64,000 nt of DNA, taken from the NCBI RefSeq assembly GCF_003096275.1, contig NZ_QENQ01000001.1:1918731-1982730 (forward strand), in the 5' to 3' direction. Positions 29,886 through 38,026 of the stretch are shown here, piece by piece; the stretch's first letter is position 1; each line of letters opens with the position of its first letter. The position numbers and the translations under genes were made by a program. The notes beneath the pieces are model-generated. The model worked only from the letters and a program-made list of their open reading frames with translations, ran no database searches and had not been told where the DNA came from. The DNA is from Sphingomonas pokkalii (GTDB taxonomy: Bacteria; Pseudomonadota; Alphaproteobacteria; Sphingomonadales; Sphingomonadaceae).

Positions 29886-31259
29886 ATGCCAGGCGCAAAC
29901 CCACCCGGACGCGGGATCGATCGACGCGGGCTATTGCAGGGCGCAGCCGTGCTCGGCGGCCTCGCCGCCGCAGGGCCGACGGGGGCGACAGCGGCGACCA
30001 GACCCGCCATGCTTGCACCCACGCCGCCGATGGGCTGGAACAGCTGGAACAGCTTCGCCACCACCATCACCGAACCGCAGGCACTGGAGACCGCCGCGAT
30101 CCAGGCGCGCGAACTGCTGCCATTCGGCTACGACATCTTCACGATCGACATCCAATGGTACGAGCCGGAAGCGAACAGCTACACCTATAACGCCAAGCCC
30201 GTTCCCACGATGGACGGGCATGGGCGGCTGCTCCCCGCACCCAACCGCTTCCCTTCGGCGACGAACGGCAAGGGCTTCGGCCCGATCGCGGCGAAGGTCC
30301 ATGCACTCGGGATGCGCTTCGGCGTCCACCTGATGCGGGGCATTCCCCGGCTGGCCGTCGAGCGAAACCTCCCCATCCTGGGCGCCAACGGCATTCGCGC
30401 CGCCGACATCGCCGACACCACAAGCACCTGCCCGTGGAACCCGGACATGTACGGCGTCGACATGCGCAAGCCCGGCGCGCAGGCCTATTATGACAGCGTC
30501 TTCGCGCTGCTCGCCTCCTGGGGCGTCGACTTCGTCAAGATGGACGACATGAGCCGCCCCTATGACGCGCACGCGCCGGAGATCGAGGCGGCGGCCAAGG
30601 CGATTCGCGCGACCGGCCGGCCGATCCTGCTCAGCCTCTCCCCCGGCGAGACGCCGGTGCCGCGCGCCGCCCATGTCGCGCAGCACGCCCAGATGTGGCG
30701 CATCTCGGACGATTTCTGGGACGACTGGAAGATGCTGGAGGCCCAGTTCACCCGGCTGGAGAACTGGAGCCCATACGCCCGTCCCGGCGCCTGGCCCGAT
30801 GCCGACATGCTCCCGCTCGGCCGCCTCGCGCTCGGCCAGCGCGACACCAAGTTCACGCCGGACGAGCAGCGTACGCTGATGACGCTCTGGTCGATCGCCC
30901 GCTCGCCGCTGATCATGGGCGGCGACCTTCGCCACCTCGATGCCCCAACCCGCGCCCTGCTCACCAACCGCGAAGTCCTTGCCGTCAACCAGGCGAGCAG
31001 CGAGAACCGGCCGTGGTTCGTCGCCGATGATCGCCGCGTCTGGACGGCACGCGCGGCCAAGGGCGGCCATTATGTCGCGCTGTTCAACACCGGCGACAAA
31101 CCGGGCGAGGCCGCGTTCGACCTGCGGCTGCTGGGCTTGTCCGGCAAGGTACAGGTGCGCGACCTGTGGGCGGGCAAGGACGAGGGCGTAAGCCCGATCC
31201 GGCTCGCCCGTACGCTGCCGCCGCACGGCGCCGGCCTCTACCGGGTGACGGCGGCATGA
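29886..31259 (+). CDS. GH27 alpha-galactosidase-family hydrolase, Tat-exported
   Basis: 457 residues. A Tat-like signal (DRRGLLQGAAVLGGLAAAG) precedes the GH27 opening TPPMGWNSWNSFATTI. The nucleophile Asp lies in WGVDFVKMDDMSRP and the acid/base Asp in WRISDDFWDDW; IARSPLIMGGDLRHLD is the usual late motif, and a C-terminal beta-sandwich follows. Family enzymes remove alpha-galactose or, in some cases, beta-L-arabinopyranose from arabinogalactan; the latter would fit this locus. AGGAGGAAG lies directly before ATG 29886. Its stop overlaps the GH30 start. Confidence 0.9.
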   Translation: MPGANPPGRGIDRRGLLQGAAVLGGLAAAGPTGATAATRPAMLAPTPPMGWNSWNSFATTITEPQALETAAIQARELLPFGYDIFTIDIQWYEPEANSYTYNAKPVPTMDGHGRLLPAPNRFPSATNGKGFGPIAAKVHALGMRFGVHLMRGIPRLAVERNLPILGANGIRAADIADTTSTCPWNPDMYGVDMRKPGAQAYYDSVFALLASWGVDFVKMDDMSRPYDAHAPEIEAAAKAIRATGRPILLSLSPGETPVPRAAHVAQHAQMWRISDDFWDDWKMLEAQFTRLENWSPYARPGAWPDADMLPLGRLALGQRDTKFTPDEQRTLMTLWSIARSPLIMGGDLRHLDAPTRALLTNREVLAVNQASSENRPWFVADDRRVWTARAAKGGHYVALFNTGDKPGEAAFDLRLLGLSGKVQVRDLWAGKDEGVSPIRLARTLPPHGAGLYRVTAA

Positions 31260-32743
31260 TCCGCGCGCTGGCGCTCTCGCTGCTGCTGACAGCCTCCCCC
31301 GCCGCACTCGCCCAGACCAGCGCGCCGCCGTCACCCGTCGCCGAGCCGGCCGTGTCGCTGACGCTGCGCCCCGATCTGCAGCGCCCCGGACAGCCCTTCG
31401 AGGGCTGGGGCACCGCGCTCGCCTGGTTCGCCCACGTCACTGGCGGCTATCCCGATCCGGTGCGCGAGAAGCTCGCCGACCTGTTCTACGGGCCGCAGGG
31501 GCTCGGCTGGACGATCGCGCGCTACAATATCGGCGGCGGCGACGCGCCCGAGACCAAACCCTATCTGCGCCCTGGCGCCGATGTGCCGGGATTCTGGCGC
31601 CGCCCAGCAGGCGCCACCGGCACCGACTGGTGGAACCCGGCCGATCCGGCGATGTGGGACTGGTCGGCCGACGCCAACCAGCGCTGGTGGCTCGACGCGA
31701 TCCGCAAACGGGTGAAGACGCCGATCTTCGAAGCCTTCTCCAATTCGCCGCCCTGGTTCATGACGGTCAGCGGCCGCGTCTCGGGCGCCGAGAAGGGCAC
31801 AGAGGACAATCTCCTTCCCGGCCAGGAAGCGCGCTTCGCCGAATATCTCGCGATCGTGGTGGACAGGCTGCAGAAGGCGCACGGCATCACCTTCCGCACG
31901 CTCTCACCGGTCAATGAGCCCAACACCGATTACTGGTTTGCCGCCAATACCCAGGAAGGCGCGCATTGGAGCCCCGCCCGCCAGGCGATGATGATCGATG
32001 CAGCCGACCGCGCACTCAAGGCCCACGGCCTGAAGACGGTGATCGCCGCGCCAGATGAGACCAATTCGCACCTCTTCGTGCGCGACTGGCAGGGCTATCC
32101 CGCGGCGACGCGCGCTCGGATCGGCCAGCTCAACGTCCATAGCTACGGCACGGTCCATCAGACCGCGGTGCGCGACATCGCCCGGACGCACGGCATCCGG
32201 CTGTGGATGAGCGAGAACGACACCCCGCTCGACAAGGATCCGGAAAGCTTCGACGGCATGGCGAGCCCACTCGCCTTTGCCGAGCATGTCGTCCACGATC
32301 TCAAGCGGCTGGAACCCGTCGCCTGGGTGTTCTGGCAGGCGGTGGAGCGGCAGAGCAGCGACAAGGGCGACGGCACCGCGGGCGGCAGCAACTGGGGCAT
32401 CGTCAAGATGGCGTACACGCCGGCGAGCGCCCCCGAGCATCCGATCCACGTCACGCGCAAATATTGGGCGATGGCGCAGTTCAGCCGCTACATCCGGCCG
32501 GGCTATCGGCTGGTCCCGGTGGACGATGAAGACACGGTCGGCGCGGTGTCGCCGGACGGCCAGAGGCTGGTGCTGGTCCACGTCAATGGCGGGGTGGTGC
32601 CCCGACGCCTGACCATCGGCGTTCCGGCGGCGAAGGTGGTGGCGCGGATCGTCACCGATGCGACGCGCGATGCGGCGGACGTTTCGGCGCAAGCCCTGGC
32701 AGAGCCACAGGCGATCACCACCCTGATCGTGGCGCTGCGCTGA
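31256..32743 (+). CDS. GH30-family hydrolase, probable endo-beta-1,6-galactanase type
   Basis: 495 residues, exported (ALALSLLLTASPAALA). GH30 features: FEGWGTALAWFAHVTGGY, LGWTIARYNIGGGD, EAFSNSPPWFMTVSGRVSG, the acid/base Glu in LSPVNEPNTDYW and the nucleophile Glu in LWMSENDTP. The SNSPPWFMT and GTALAW wording is closest to the beta-1,6-galactanase branch as I know it, not to glucosylceramidases; this is a judgement by eye. ATG 31256 overlaps the GH27 stop (ATGA). It would cut the beta-1,6-galactan side chains of arabinogalactan once arabinose is removed. Confidence 0.82.
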   Translation: MIRALALSLLLTASPAALAQTSAPPSPVAEPAVSLTLRPDLQRPGQPFEGWGTALAWFAHVTGGYPDPVREKLADLFYGPQGLGWTIARYNIGGGDAPETKPYLRPGADVPGFWRRPAGATGTDWWNPADPAMWDWSADANQRWWLDAIRKRVKTPIFEAFSNSPPWFMTVSGRVSGAEKGTEDNLLPGQEARFAEYLAIVVDRLQKAHGITFRTLSPVNEPNTDYWFAANTQEGAHWSPARQAMMIDAADRALKAHGLKTVIAAPDETNSHLFVRDWQGYPAATRARIGQLNVHSYGTVHQTAVRDIARTHGIRLWMSENDTPLDKDPESFDGMASPLAFAEHVVHDLKRLEPVAWVFWQAVERQSSDKGDGTAGGSNWGIVKMAYTPASAPEHPIHVTRKYWAMAQFSRYIRPGYRLVPVDDEDTVGAVSPDGQRLVLVHVNGGVVPRRLTIGVPAAKVVARIVTDATRDAADVSAQALAEPQAITTLIVALR

Positions 32744-32795
32744 TCCCGAGAGATTTCCGCCTACCCTTCCCGATTACAGGAAGGAAACAGATAGC

Positions 32796-32823
32796 AAAAG
32801 GGCCGGAACTTTCGTTCCGGCCC
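32796..32823 (-). terminator. Rho-independent terminator of the trigger factor gene
   Basis: A perfect 10-bp stem (GGGCCGGAAC at 32800-32809 with GTTCCGGCCC at 32814-32823, 4-nt loop) is followed on the minus strand by TTTT at 32799-32796, seven bases past the tig stop. It can also slow plus-strand transcription coming from the GH30 gene. Confidence 0.85.
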
Positions 32824-32830
32824 CTTCAGA

Positions 32831-34450
32831 TCACTCGGCGTCGGCCTTTTTCTTGGCCGCTGCCTTCTTCGGCTTCGGCGCGGCTTCCTCGCCCTCGCCT
32901 TCGGCCGCCTTGGCAGCCTTCTTGGCCGGAGCCTTCTTCACCGGCTCGGCATCGCCCTCGGCGGCCGGAGCGGCGTCTTCTGCCTTCGTCTTCTTGGCAG
33001 CCGGCTTCTTGGCGGGCTTGGCGTCTTCGCCGGCCTCGTCCGAAGCTTCGGCCTTCTTGGCAGCCTTCTTCTTCGGCTTGTGGTTGTCGTGATCATGGAC
33101 GTGCGTGCCCGACGAGAAGCCGTCTTCGCTCTCGATCGCGGCTTCCAGCTCTTCCTTGGTCACTTCGCGGTCGGTGATCTCGGCCTTGTCGAACAGGAAG
33201 TCGACGACCTTGTCCTCGAACAGCGGCGCGCGCAGCTGGGCAGCCGCCATCGGCTCCTGCTGGACATACTGGATGAAGCGCTGGCGATCCTGCGGGCCAT
33301 ATTGCTGCGCGGCCTGCGCGATCAGGCGGTTCATTTCCTGCGCGGTGACTTCGACGCCGTTGGCGGTGCCGATCTCGCTGAGCAGCAGGCCCAGGCGCAC
33401 GCGGCGCTCGGCGATCGCACGATACTCGTCGCGCTCGTTCTCGAGCTCCGCGAGTGCCGCAGCCGGATCTTCCTCATGCTCGGTCTCGTGGACGAGCTGG
33501 TGCCAGATCTGGTCGAACTCGGCTTCCACCATCGACGGCGGGACCGGGAAGTCGTGGCCGGCGGCGAGCTGGTCGAGCAGCTTGCGCTTCATGTGGGTGC
33601 GCGTGAGGCCGTTGAGCTGCTGCTCGATCTGGCCCTTCAGCAGGCCAGTCAGCTGCTCCAGATCCTGAAGACCGAACGCCTTCGCCATGGCGTCGTCGAT
33701 CACGGTCTCGCCGGCGGTCTGCACCGCGGTAACCTTGACGTCGAAGGTCGCGGCCTTGCCGGCCAGATCCTTGGCGCCATAGTCTTCCGGGAAAGTGACG
33801 TTGAGCTGCTTCTCGTCACCGACCTTCACGCCCTCGAGCTGCTCCTCGAAGCCCGGAATCAGGCGGCCCGAGCCGAGCTCGACGGCCATGCCCTCGCCGG
33901 TGCCGCCTTCGAAGGCGACGCCCTCGACCTTGCCGACGAAGTCCATCACGACCTGGTCACCCTTGGTCGCCGCATGGCCCTCGGCTGCGTCGTCCCAGCG
34001 CTTCTGCTGGTCAGCGAGCTGCTTCAGCTGCTCCTGCACTTCCTCGTCCTTGACCGGCACGGTCAAACGCTCGAGCTTCAGGCCCTCGATCGACGGAGTC
34101 GGAACCTCAGGGAGCACTTCCAGCTCAACCTTCACTTCCGCGTCGCCGCCGGGGGCATAATCGCCTTCGAGGCTGACCGAGGGCTGCATCGCGGGACGCA
34201 GCTTGTGGTCGGCGATCAGCTTCTGGATGCCTTCCTGGATCGAGCTGTTCAGCGCGTCCTGCGCCAGCGCCTCACCGTGCATCTTGCGGACGAGATTGAT
34301 CGGAACCTTGCCAGGGCGGAAGCCGGGCATACGAATCTGCGGCGCGACCCGCTTGACCTCGGCATCGACCTTCGAATCGATGTCCTGGGCGGTGATCTTC
34401 AGCGTGAAGGCGCGCTTCAGGCCCTCGTTCAACGTCTCGACAGTCTGCAT
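32831..34450 (-). CDS. tig: Trigger factor (ribosome-associated chaperone and prolyl isomerase)
   Basis: 539 residues. The ribosome-binding N-terminal domain has MPGFRPGKVPINLVRKMHG (the FRxGKxP signature), the FKBP-type isomerase domain includes DQVVMDFVGKVEGVAFEGGTGEG and LIPGFEEQLEGVKVGDEKQ, and the C-terminal chaperone arm follows. After about residue 435 there is an unusual 100-residue tail made mostly of Lys, Ala, Glu and Pro; common trigger factors are about 430-450 residues long. ATG 34450 gives the standard MQTVETLNEGLKR start. A terminator follows the stop and a tRNA-Leu gene lies upstream on the same strand. Confidence 0.95.
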   Translation of the reverse strand: MQTVETLNEGLKRAFTLKITAQDIDSKVDAEVKRVAPQIRMPGFRPGKVPINLVRKMHGEALAQDALNSSIQEGIQKLIADHKLRPAMQPSVSLEGDYAPGGDAEVKVELEVLPEVPTPSIEGLKLERLTVPVKDEEVQEQLKQLADQQKRWDDAAEGHAATKGDQVVMDFVGKVEGVAFEGGTGEGMAVELGSGRLIPGFEEQLEGVKVGDEKQLNVTFPEDYGAKDLAGKAATFDVKVTAVQTAGETVIDDAMAKAFGLQDLEQLTGLLKGQIEQQLNGLTRTHMKRKLLDQLAAGHDFPVPPSMVEAEFDQIWHQLVHETEHEEDPAAALAELENERDEYRAIAERRVRLGLLLSEIGTANGVEVTAQEMNRLIAQAAQQYGPQDRQRFIQYVQQEPMAAAQLRAPLFEDKVVDFLFDKAEITDREVTKEELEAAIESEDGFSSGTHVHDHDNHKPKKKAAKKAEASDEAGEDAKPAKKPAAKKTKAEDAAPAAEGDAEPVKKAPAKKAAKAAEGEGEEAAPKPKKAAAKKKADAE

Positions 34451-34508
34451 TCTCACGCCTTCTAAAAGAATCGGAATTGCGGTGTACCACACATCAGCCG
34501 CGAAGGAC

Positions 34509-34593
34509 TGGTGCGGGCGAAGGGAGTCGAACCCCCACATCTTTCGATACTGGAACCTAAATCCAGCGCGTCTACCAGTTCCGCCACGCCCGC
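34509..34593 (-). tRNA. tRNA-Leu (anticodon UAG)
   Basis: 85 nt including encoded CCA. The acceptor stem is GCGGGCG/CGCCCGC; the anticodon stem-loop is CTGGA-TTTAGGT-TCCAG, with UAG as anticodon; there is a long variable arm (TATCGAAAGATG) and a T-loop GGGTTCGACTCCC. The long arm and anticodon both specify leucine (CUN codons). Confidence 0.95.
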
Positions 34594-34704
34594 AGGGGAC
34601 ACCGCCGGTCGGCGGGCTCTATAGCAGTCATGGGGTTCGGGGCAAGTACGAAGCAACGATTGGCTGTCGCGAGGCGTTGGAACTGCAGCGAACAGGAGAT
34701 TTCC

Positions 34705-34887
34705 ATGCCGGTCGAGCCCCCCGTACAGCCTACCACGCCGCCTGCCGAGGCCCCTGACCCCGATCCCGGCCAGCCCGGCGGTCCGCCGCCCGAGATCGCG
34801 CCGCCGGGCCCCGATATCGATGAGCCGGCGCCGGAGACCACGCCGAGCATCGATCCCGGTATCACCCCCGGCCAGCCGGTCGCCTGA
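34705..34887 (+). CDS. Small proline-rich acidic protein, unknown function
   Basis: 60 residues, about one third proline, with many Asp and Glu and no predicted structure or membrane segment (for example PDPDPGQPGGPPPEI). ATG 34705 is preceded by AGGAG with a good spacing, and the next small gene starts 16 bp after the stop with its own AGGAG. Coding status rests on the two ribosome sites and matching order; composition is biased enough that function cannot be guessed. Confidence 0.6.
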   Translation: MPVEPPVQPTTPPAEAPDPDPGQPGGPPPEIAPPGPDIDEPAPETTPSIDPGITPGQPVA

Positions 34888-34903
34888 ACCAGGAGAATCT
34901 TCC

Positions 34904-35092
34904 ATGCCGAACATCACCAATGATCGCGACGATCCCCGCTCCGACATTCAGCAGGCGGTGGAAACCCGCTCCGATACCGCCGATACCGCGGCCAAGGAAG
35001 GCGCGCCGCGCCCCAAGGCCGTACCGCTGGGTGCCGGCGGCGAAAACGGCGCCGACGGGATCGTGAAGAACCAAGAGTTTGGCCAGGACTAA
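34904..35092 (+). CDS. Small hydrophilic acidic protein, unknown function
   Basis: 62 residues, polar and probably disordered (NDRDDPRSDIQQAVETRSD..., ending KNQEFGQD). AGGAG lies before ATG 34904. It lies between the proline-rich protein gene and a Crp/Fnr regulator gene that starts 17 bp later, so all three may be co-transcribed. Similar small hydrophilic proteins accumulate in stress responses in sphingomonads, but no family was recognised. Confidence 0.6.
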   Translation: MPNITNDRDDPRSDIQQAVETRSDTADTAAKEGAPRPKAVPLGAGGENGADGIVKNQEFGQD

Positions 35093-35109
35093 CGTCTTTC
35101 AATTCTGCC

Positions 35110-35886
35110 ATGACAGCGGCGCAGCCCGAGGCCGTGCCGCTGTTCCATGCTGGAGAAGCCCCCAAGATGATCGAATGCCACCTGCGAAAACTTCGGCTAC
35201 GCGACGAGATCAGCGCTGCGGAAGAAGCGGCGCTGCGCGGCACGATCGTCGACACGGTCACGCATCCGGCCGGCCGCACCATCGTACACTTCGGCGAGGC
35301 GCTGAACTATTCTACACTGGTGCTGGACGGGTTCGTCGGCCGCTATAAGGATCTGAAGAACGGCCAGCGGCAGATCACCCATGTTCACGTCCCGGGCGAC
35401 TTCGCGGATCTCCACGGCTTCACCCTCAAGCGGCTCGACCATGCGCTGCTCGCGCTCACGCCCTGCACGATCGCCCGCGCCTCCCACACGCGGCTGCACG
35501 AGATCACCGAGACACAAGCGCACCTCACGCGCGTTATGTGGTTCTCGACCAATGTCGACGCGGCGATCCACCGCGAGTGGGAAGTCTCGCTGGGCCGTCG
35601 CTCGGCGATCCAGCGCGCCGCGCACCTGTTCTGCGAGTTGCACGTCCGGCTCGGCGTGGTCGGCCATGCCGAGGCCGAGCGCTACCGCTTCCCGATCAGC
35701 CAGGCCGAACTTGCCGAATGCCTGGGCCTCACCCCCGTCCATGTGAACCGCGTGCTGCGCGAGCTGCGCGAACGCGGGCTGGTGGAGTTCCGCAACGGCC
35801 TGGTGGCGTTCCAGGACCTGCCCGGCCTGAAGCGACTCGCCGAGTTCGATCCGGGCTATCTTTACCTGGACCCTCACCCGCTCTGA
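35110..35886 (+). CDS. Crp/Fnr-family transcriptional regulator
   Basis: 258 residues. N-terminal cyclic-nucleotide-binding-like beta-barrel (TIVHFGEALNYSTLVLDGFVGRYKDLKNGQRQITHVHVPGDFADLHGF), a long dimerisation helix, and a C-terminal winged helix PISQAELAECLGLTPVHVNRVLRELRERGLVEF. No Cys cluster as in Fnr is seen, so it is not an obvious Fe-S oxygen sensor. A later ATG at 35167 (MIECHLRKL) is a possible start. Members in this group respond to stress or small ligands. It follows two small-protein genes that may be its targets or co-transcribed partners. Confidence 0.87.
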   Translation: MTAAQPEAVPLFHAGEAPKMIECHLRKLRLRDEISAAEEAALRGTIVDTVTHPAGRTIVHFGEALNYSTLVLDGFVGRYKDLKNGQRQITHVHVPGDFADLHGFTLKRLDHALLALTPCTIARASHTRLHEITETQAHLTRVMWFSTNVDAAIHREWEVSLGRRSAIQRAAHLFCELHVRLGVVGHAEAERYRFPISQAELAECLGLTPVHVNRVLRELRERGLVEFRNGLVAFQDLPGLKRLAEFDPGYLYLDPHPL

Positions 35887-35892
35887 GACGGC

Positions 35893-36498
35893 TCAGCCGG
35901 AGACGCGGCGCGCCGAGACGATCTTCACCGGCACCTCGGGCACTTCGCCCTTGAAGCTGCCGCCCAGCGTCTTGGTCGGCGACGTCGGCGCGTCGAAGAT
36001 CTTGAGCAGCACGTCCTTGCCCTCGATCACCCGCCCGAATGCCGCATAGCCGAGATTGTCGCCGGGCTTGCTCGGGTCGGCATCGAACGAGGGCTGGTCG
36101 CCGACCATGATGGTGAACTCGCCGCGCGCCGTTCCCGGTGCCAGCCGTGGCAGCGAGAGCGTGCCGTCGAGATGCTGGATGCCGGTCTCGGTCGTCGGCT
36201 CGTGCTTGATCGGCGGGAACATCTTTGCCGGGGCATTCTGGATGCCAAACTGGACAAAGCCGAACTTCTCCGCCGGTTTGACGGTGCGGTAGAATACCAC
36301 ACCGTCAAGCCGCTTTGCATCGACATAGCGCAGGAAGTTGCGCGCGGAGACCGGCGCCTTGTCGAGATACACCTCGACCACCATTCGCCCCGCGCTGGTC
36401 TCGATCACGACCGTGGGATTGGTGGGCGGCGAAGGGGTCTGCGCCGCTACGGGCGATGCCAGAAGAATCATCCAAATCCACGCCAACAATCTGGTCAT
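35893..36498 (-). CDS. Exported cyclophilin-type peptidyl-prolyl isomerase
   Basis: 201 residues with a signal peptide (TRLLAWIWMILLASPVAA). The cyclophilin core has VVIETSAGRMVVEVYLDKAPVSARNFLRYV, VVFYRTV (catalytic Arg), GEFTIMVGDQPSFDAD and GYAAFGRVIEGKDVL. It speeds proline isomerisation, here in the periplasm. ATG 36498 is 7 nt after GGAG; an ATG one codon earlier is also possible. It ends six bases from the convergent Crp gene stop. Confidence 0.88.
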   Translation of the reverse strand: MTRLLAWIWMILLASPVAAQTPSPPTNPTVVIETSAGRMVVEVYLDKAPVSARNFLRYVDAKRLDGVVFYRTVKPAEKFGFVQFGIQNAPAKMFPPIKHEPTTETGIQHLDGTLSLPRLAPGTARGEFTIMVGDQPSFDADPSKPGDNLGYAAFGRVIEGKDVLLKIFDAPTSPTKTLGGSFKGEVPEVPVKIVSARRVSG

Positions 36499-36643
36499 CA
36501 TCAGACTCCGCCTTTGTCCCACCATGCGAAGCGGTATCGCGCTTGGCAAGCTGCATCCTGACCAGATGCGGACCGTTGTTTCGGAAAGATAACGAATCTA
36601 TAGCTCGCTCGTGTCGGTGAACACGACGAAACGGGGGGATGTC

Positions 36644-37276
36644 TTGATTGGACTGCATTTCATGCGCCTGGCTGCCGCCGGGACGCTTATGTTTTCTTCG
36701 CCCGCCCGTGCGCTAGGTGACGGCAGCTGCGAGTTGCACGCTTGGCCTGCATCCGCGCCGATGAACATGTTCATGGGGTTGTGGCACGGAGGTATCGTCG
36801 ACGGGAGCGCCAAGGGGCGCGACGGCTATCCCAAACCGCCCGAAAATCCCCTGTCCGCAGATCGTCAGGTCCAGTTGCTCCAGGAAGCCGGTTTGCCGGA
36901 CCTGCTCAAGCTGCCCGGCTATCGCGTCATCGTCCATCCGGAGCCGCTCGACAGCCGCACGATCCGCACCACGCCGGGGCGCATCGCAGCAAGCACCGCA
37001 CCCTGCTACGCCGAAATGATCGTCGACGACGTGATTTTGAACCAGAACGTGATCGGCGGCAGCGGGCTGCGCGGTTCGTTCCGGTTTCGTACGTTCGGCC
37101 TCGATGCCCAGGCTATTCGCACGTTCGGCTCCTGGACGCTGGTCAAGCTGACGGCCTTCCCGCCCAAGCCGGGGGAAGCGCCGGATCGCGCGATGGAAGA
37201 AATCGTGCAGGCGTTCCGCACCAGTCTGGTGCAGTTCGCCGATACCGTGAACAAGCCGCCGCGCACCAAGCACTGA
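36644..37276 (+). CDS. Secreted protein of unknown function, paralogue A (CELHxWPA motif)
   Basis: 210 residues from the TTG at 36644, which has GGGGGG five bases upstream; GTG 36611 and ATG 36662 are alternatives. A signal peptide region (GLHFMRLAAAGTLMFSSPARALG) is followed by SCELHAWPA. Shared with the next gene: CELHxWPA, a QLLQ-x-LxxLLxLP segment, an EPL motif, a central CYAEMIVDDV segment and an F/Y-rich C-terminal part. The two conserved Cys could form a disulphide. No family was recognised. Confidence 0.75.
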   Translation: MIGLHFMRLAAAGTLMFSSPARALGDGSCELHAWPASAPMNMFMGLWHGGIVDGSAKGRDGYPKPPENPLSADRQVQLLQEAGLPDLLKLPGYRVIVHPEPLDSRTIRTTPGRIAASTAPCYAEMIVDDVILNQNVIGGSGLRGSFRFRTFGLDAQAIRTFGSWTLVKLTAFPPKPGEAPDRAMEEIVQAFRTSLVQFADTVNKPPRTKH

Positions 37277-37325
37277 GGACCCGCGGCCATTTCATTGCAA
37301 TGTTCGTCAACAGGGGAAAACAAGC

Positions 37326-37982
37326 ATGTCGAAGAAGAAGATGCTGACTGCCATCGTTGCGGTCGGCCTGGGGATGGGCGTGAGCCATGCTGCCGCGCAA
37401 ACGGCCCCGTGCGAGTTGCACATCTGGCCTGCGGAACGCATGAACTCGATGACAACGGGACTGCTGGGCGGCGGCCTGCTCGATTCGGCGCTCCACGGCA
37501 AGAAGGATGCCCGCAACAAGGCGCAGATGGCCAGCGCCCTCGACAGCCCGACCCAGCTCGATCTGCTGCAGTCGCTTGACCTCAAGACGCTGCTGTCGCT
37601 GCCCGCGGACATCCAGGTCGTCCGGCACGAACAGCCGCTGGAGCGCCACAGCATGAACAAGGTCAAGACGCGCCGCTCCGATTCGAAGGCCGCGTGCTAT
37701 TCGGAACTGATCGTCGCCGACGTGTTCTACCAAAAGGCTGCCATCTACGGTCGCTCGCTCAAGACGCTGTTCATGGTCCGCGACTTCGGCAGCGACGACA
37801 AGATCGATTTCGAATACAAGGCGTGGGGTGGCAACGGCCTCAAGCTTTTCCCGCCGAAGGAAGGCGAAGACACGGTCGCCGCGCTCGACGAACTGGGCAC
37901 GGTGTTCAAAAAGAATTTCGAGGAGTTTGCGAAAAACGAGCGCACGGCCGTCGCCGCACGCCCCAAAGTCGCCGCGAAGTGA
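37326..37982 (+). CDS. Secreted protein of unknown function, paralogue B (CELHxWPA motif)
   Basis: 218 residues. Signal peptide KKKMLTAIVAVGLGMGVSHAAAQ, then PCELHIWPAERMNSM. It shares the order of motifs with the protein encoded 49 bp upstream (QLDLLQSLDLKTLLSLP, EQPLER, ACYSELIVADV), so the pair arose by tandem duplication and then diverged strongly. No enzyme motif is visible. The C-terminus is rich in Ala and Lys. Probably periplasmic. Confidence 0.8.
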   Translation: MSKKKMLTAIVAVGLGMGVSHAAAQTAPCELHIWPAERMNSMTTGLLGGGLLDSALHGKKDARNKAQMASALDSPTQLDLLQSLDLKTLLSLPADIQVVRHEQPLERHSMNKVKTRRSDSKAACYSELIVADVFYQKAAIYGRSLKTLFMVRDFGSDDKIDFEYKAWGGNGLKLFPPKEGEDTVAALDELGTVFKKNFEEFAKNERTAVAARPKVAAK

Positions 37983-38026
37983 TCGACAGAGCCCCGGCGG
38001 CCAGGTGCCGCCGGGAGCTCCTCCCC

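Noticed and set aside
36611..36643. GTG start for secreted paralogue A
   Set aside because: No ribosome site is present and the added residues weaken the signal peptide; the TTG at 36644 behind a G-rich site is preferred, though not proven.
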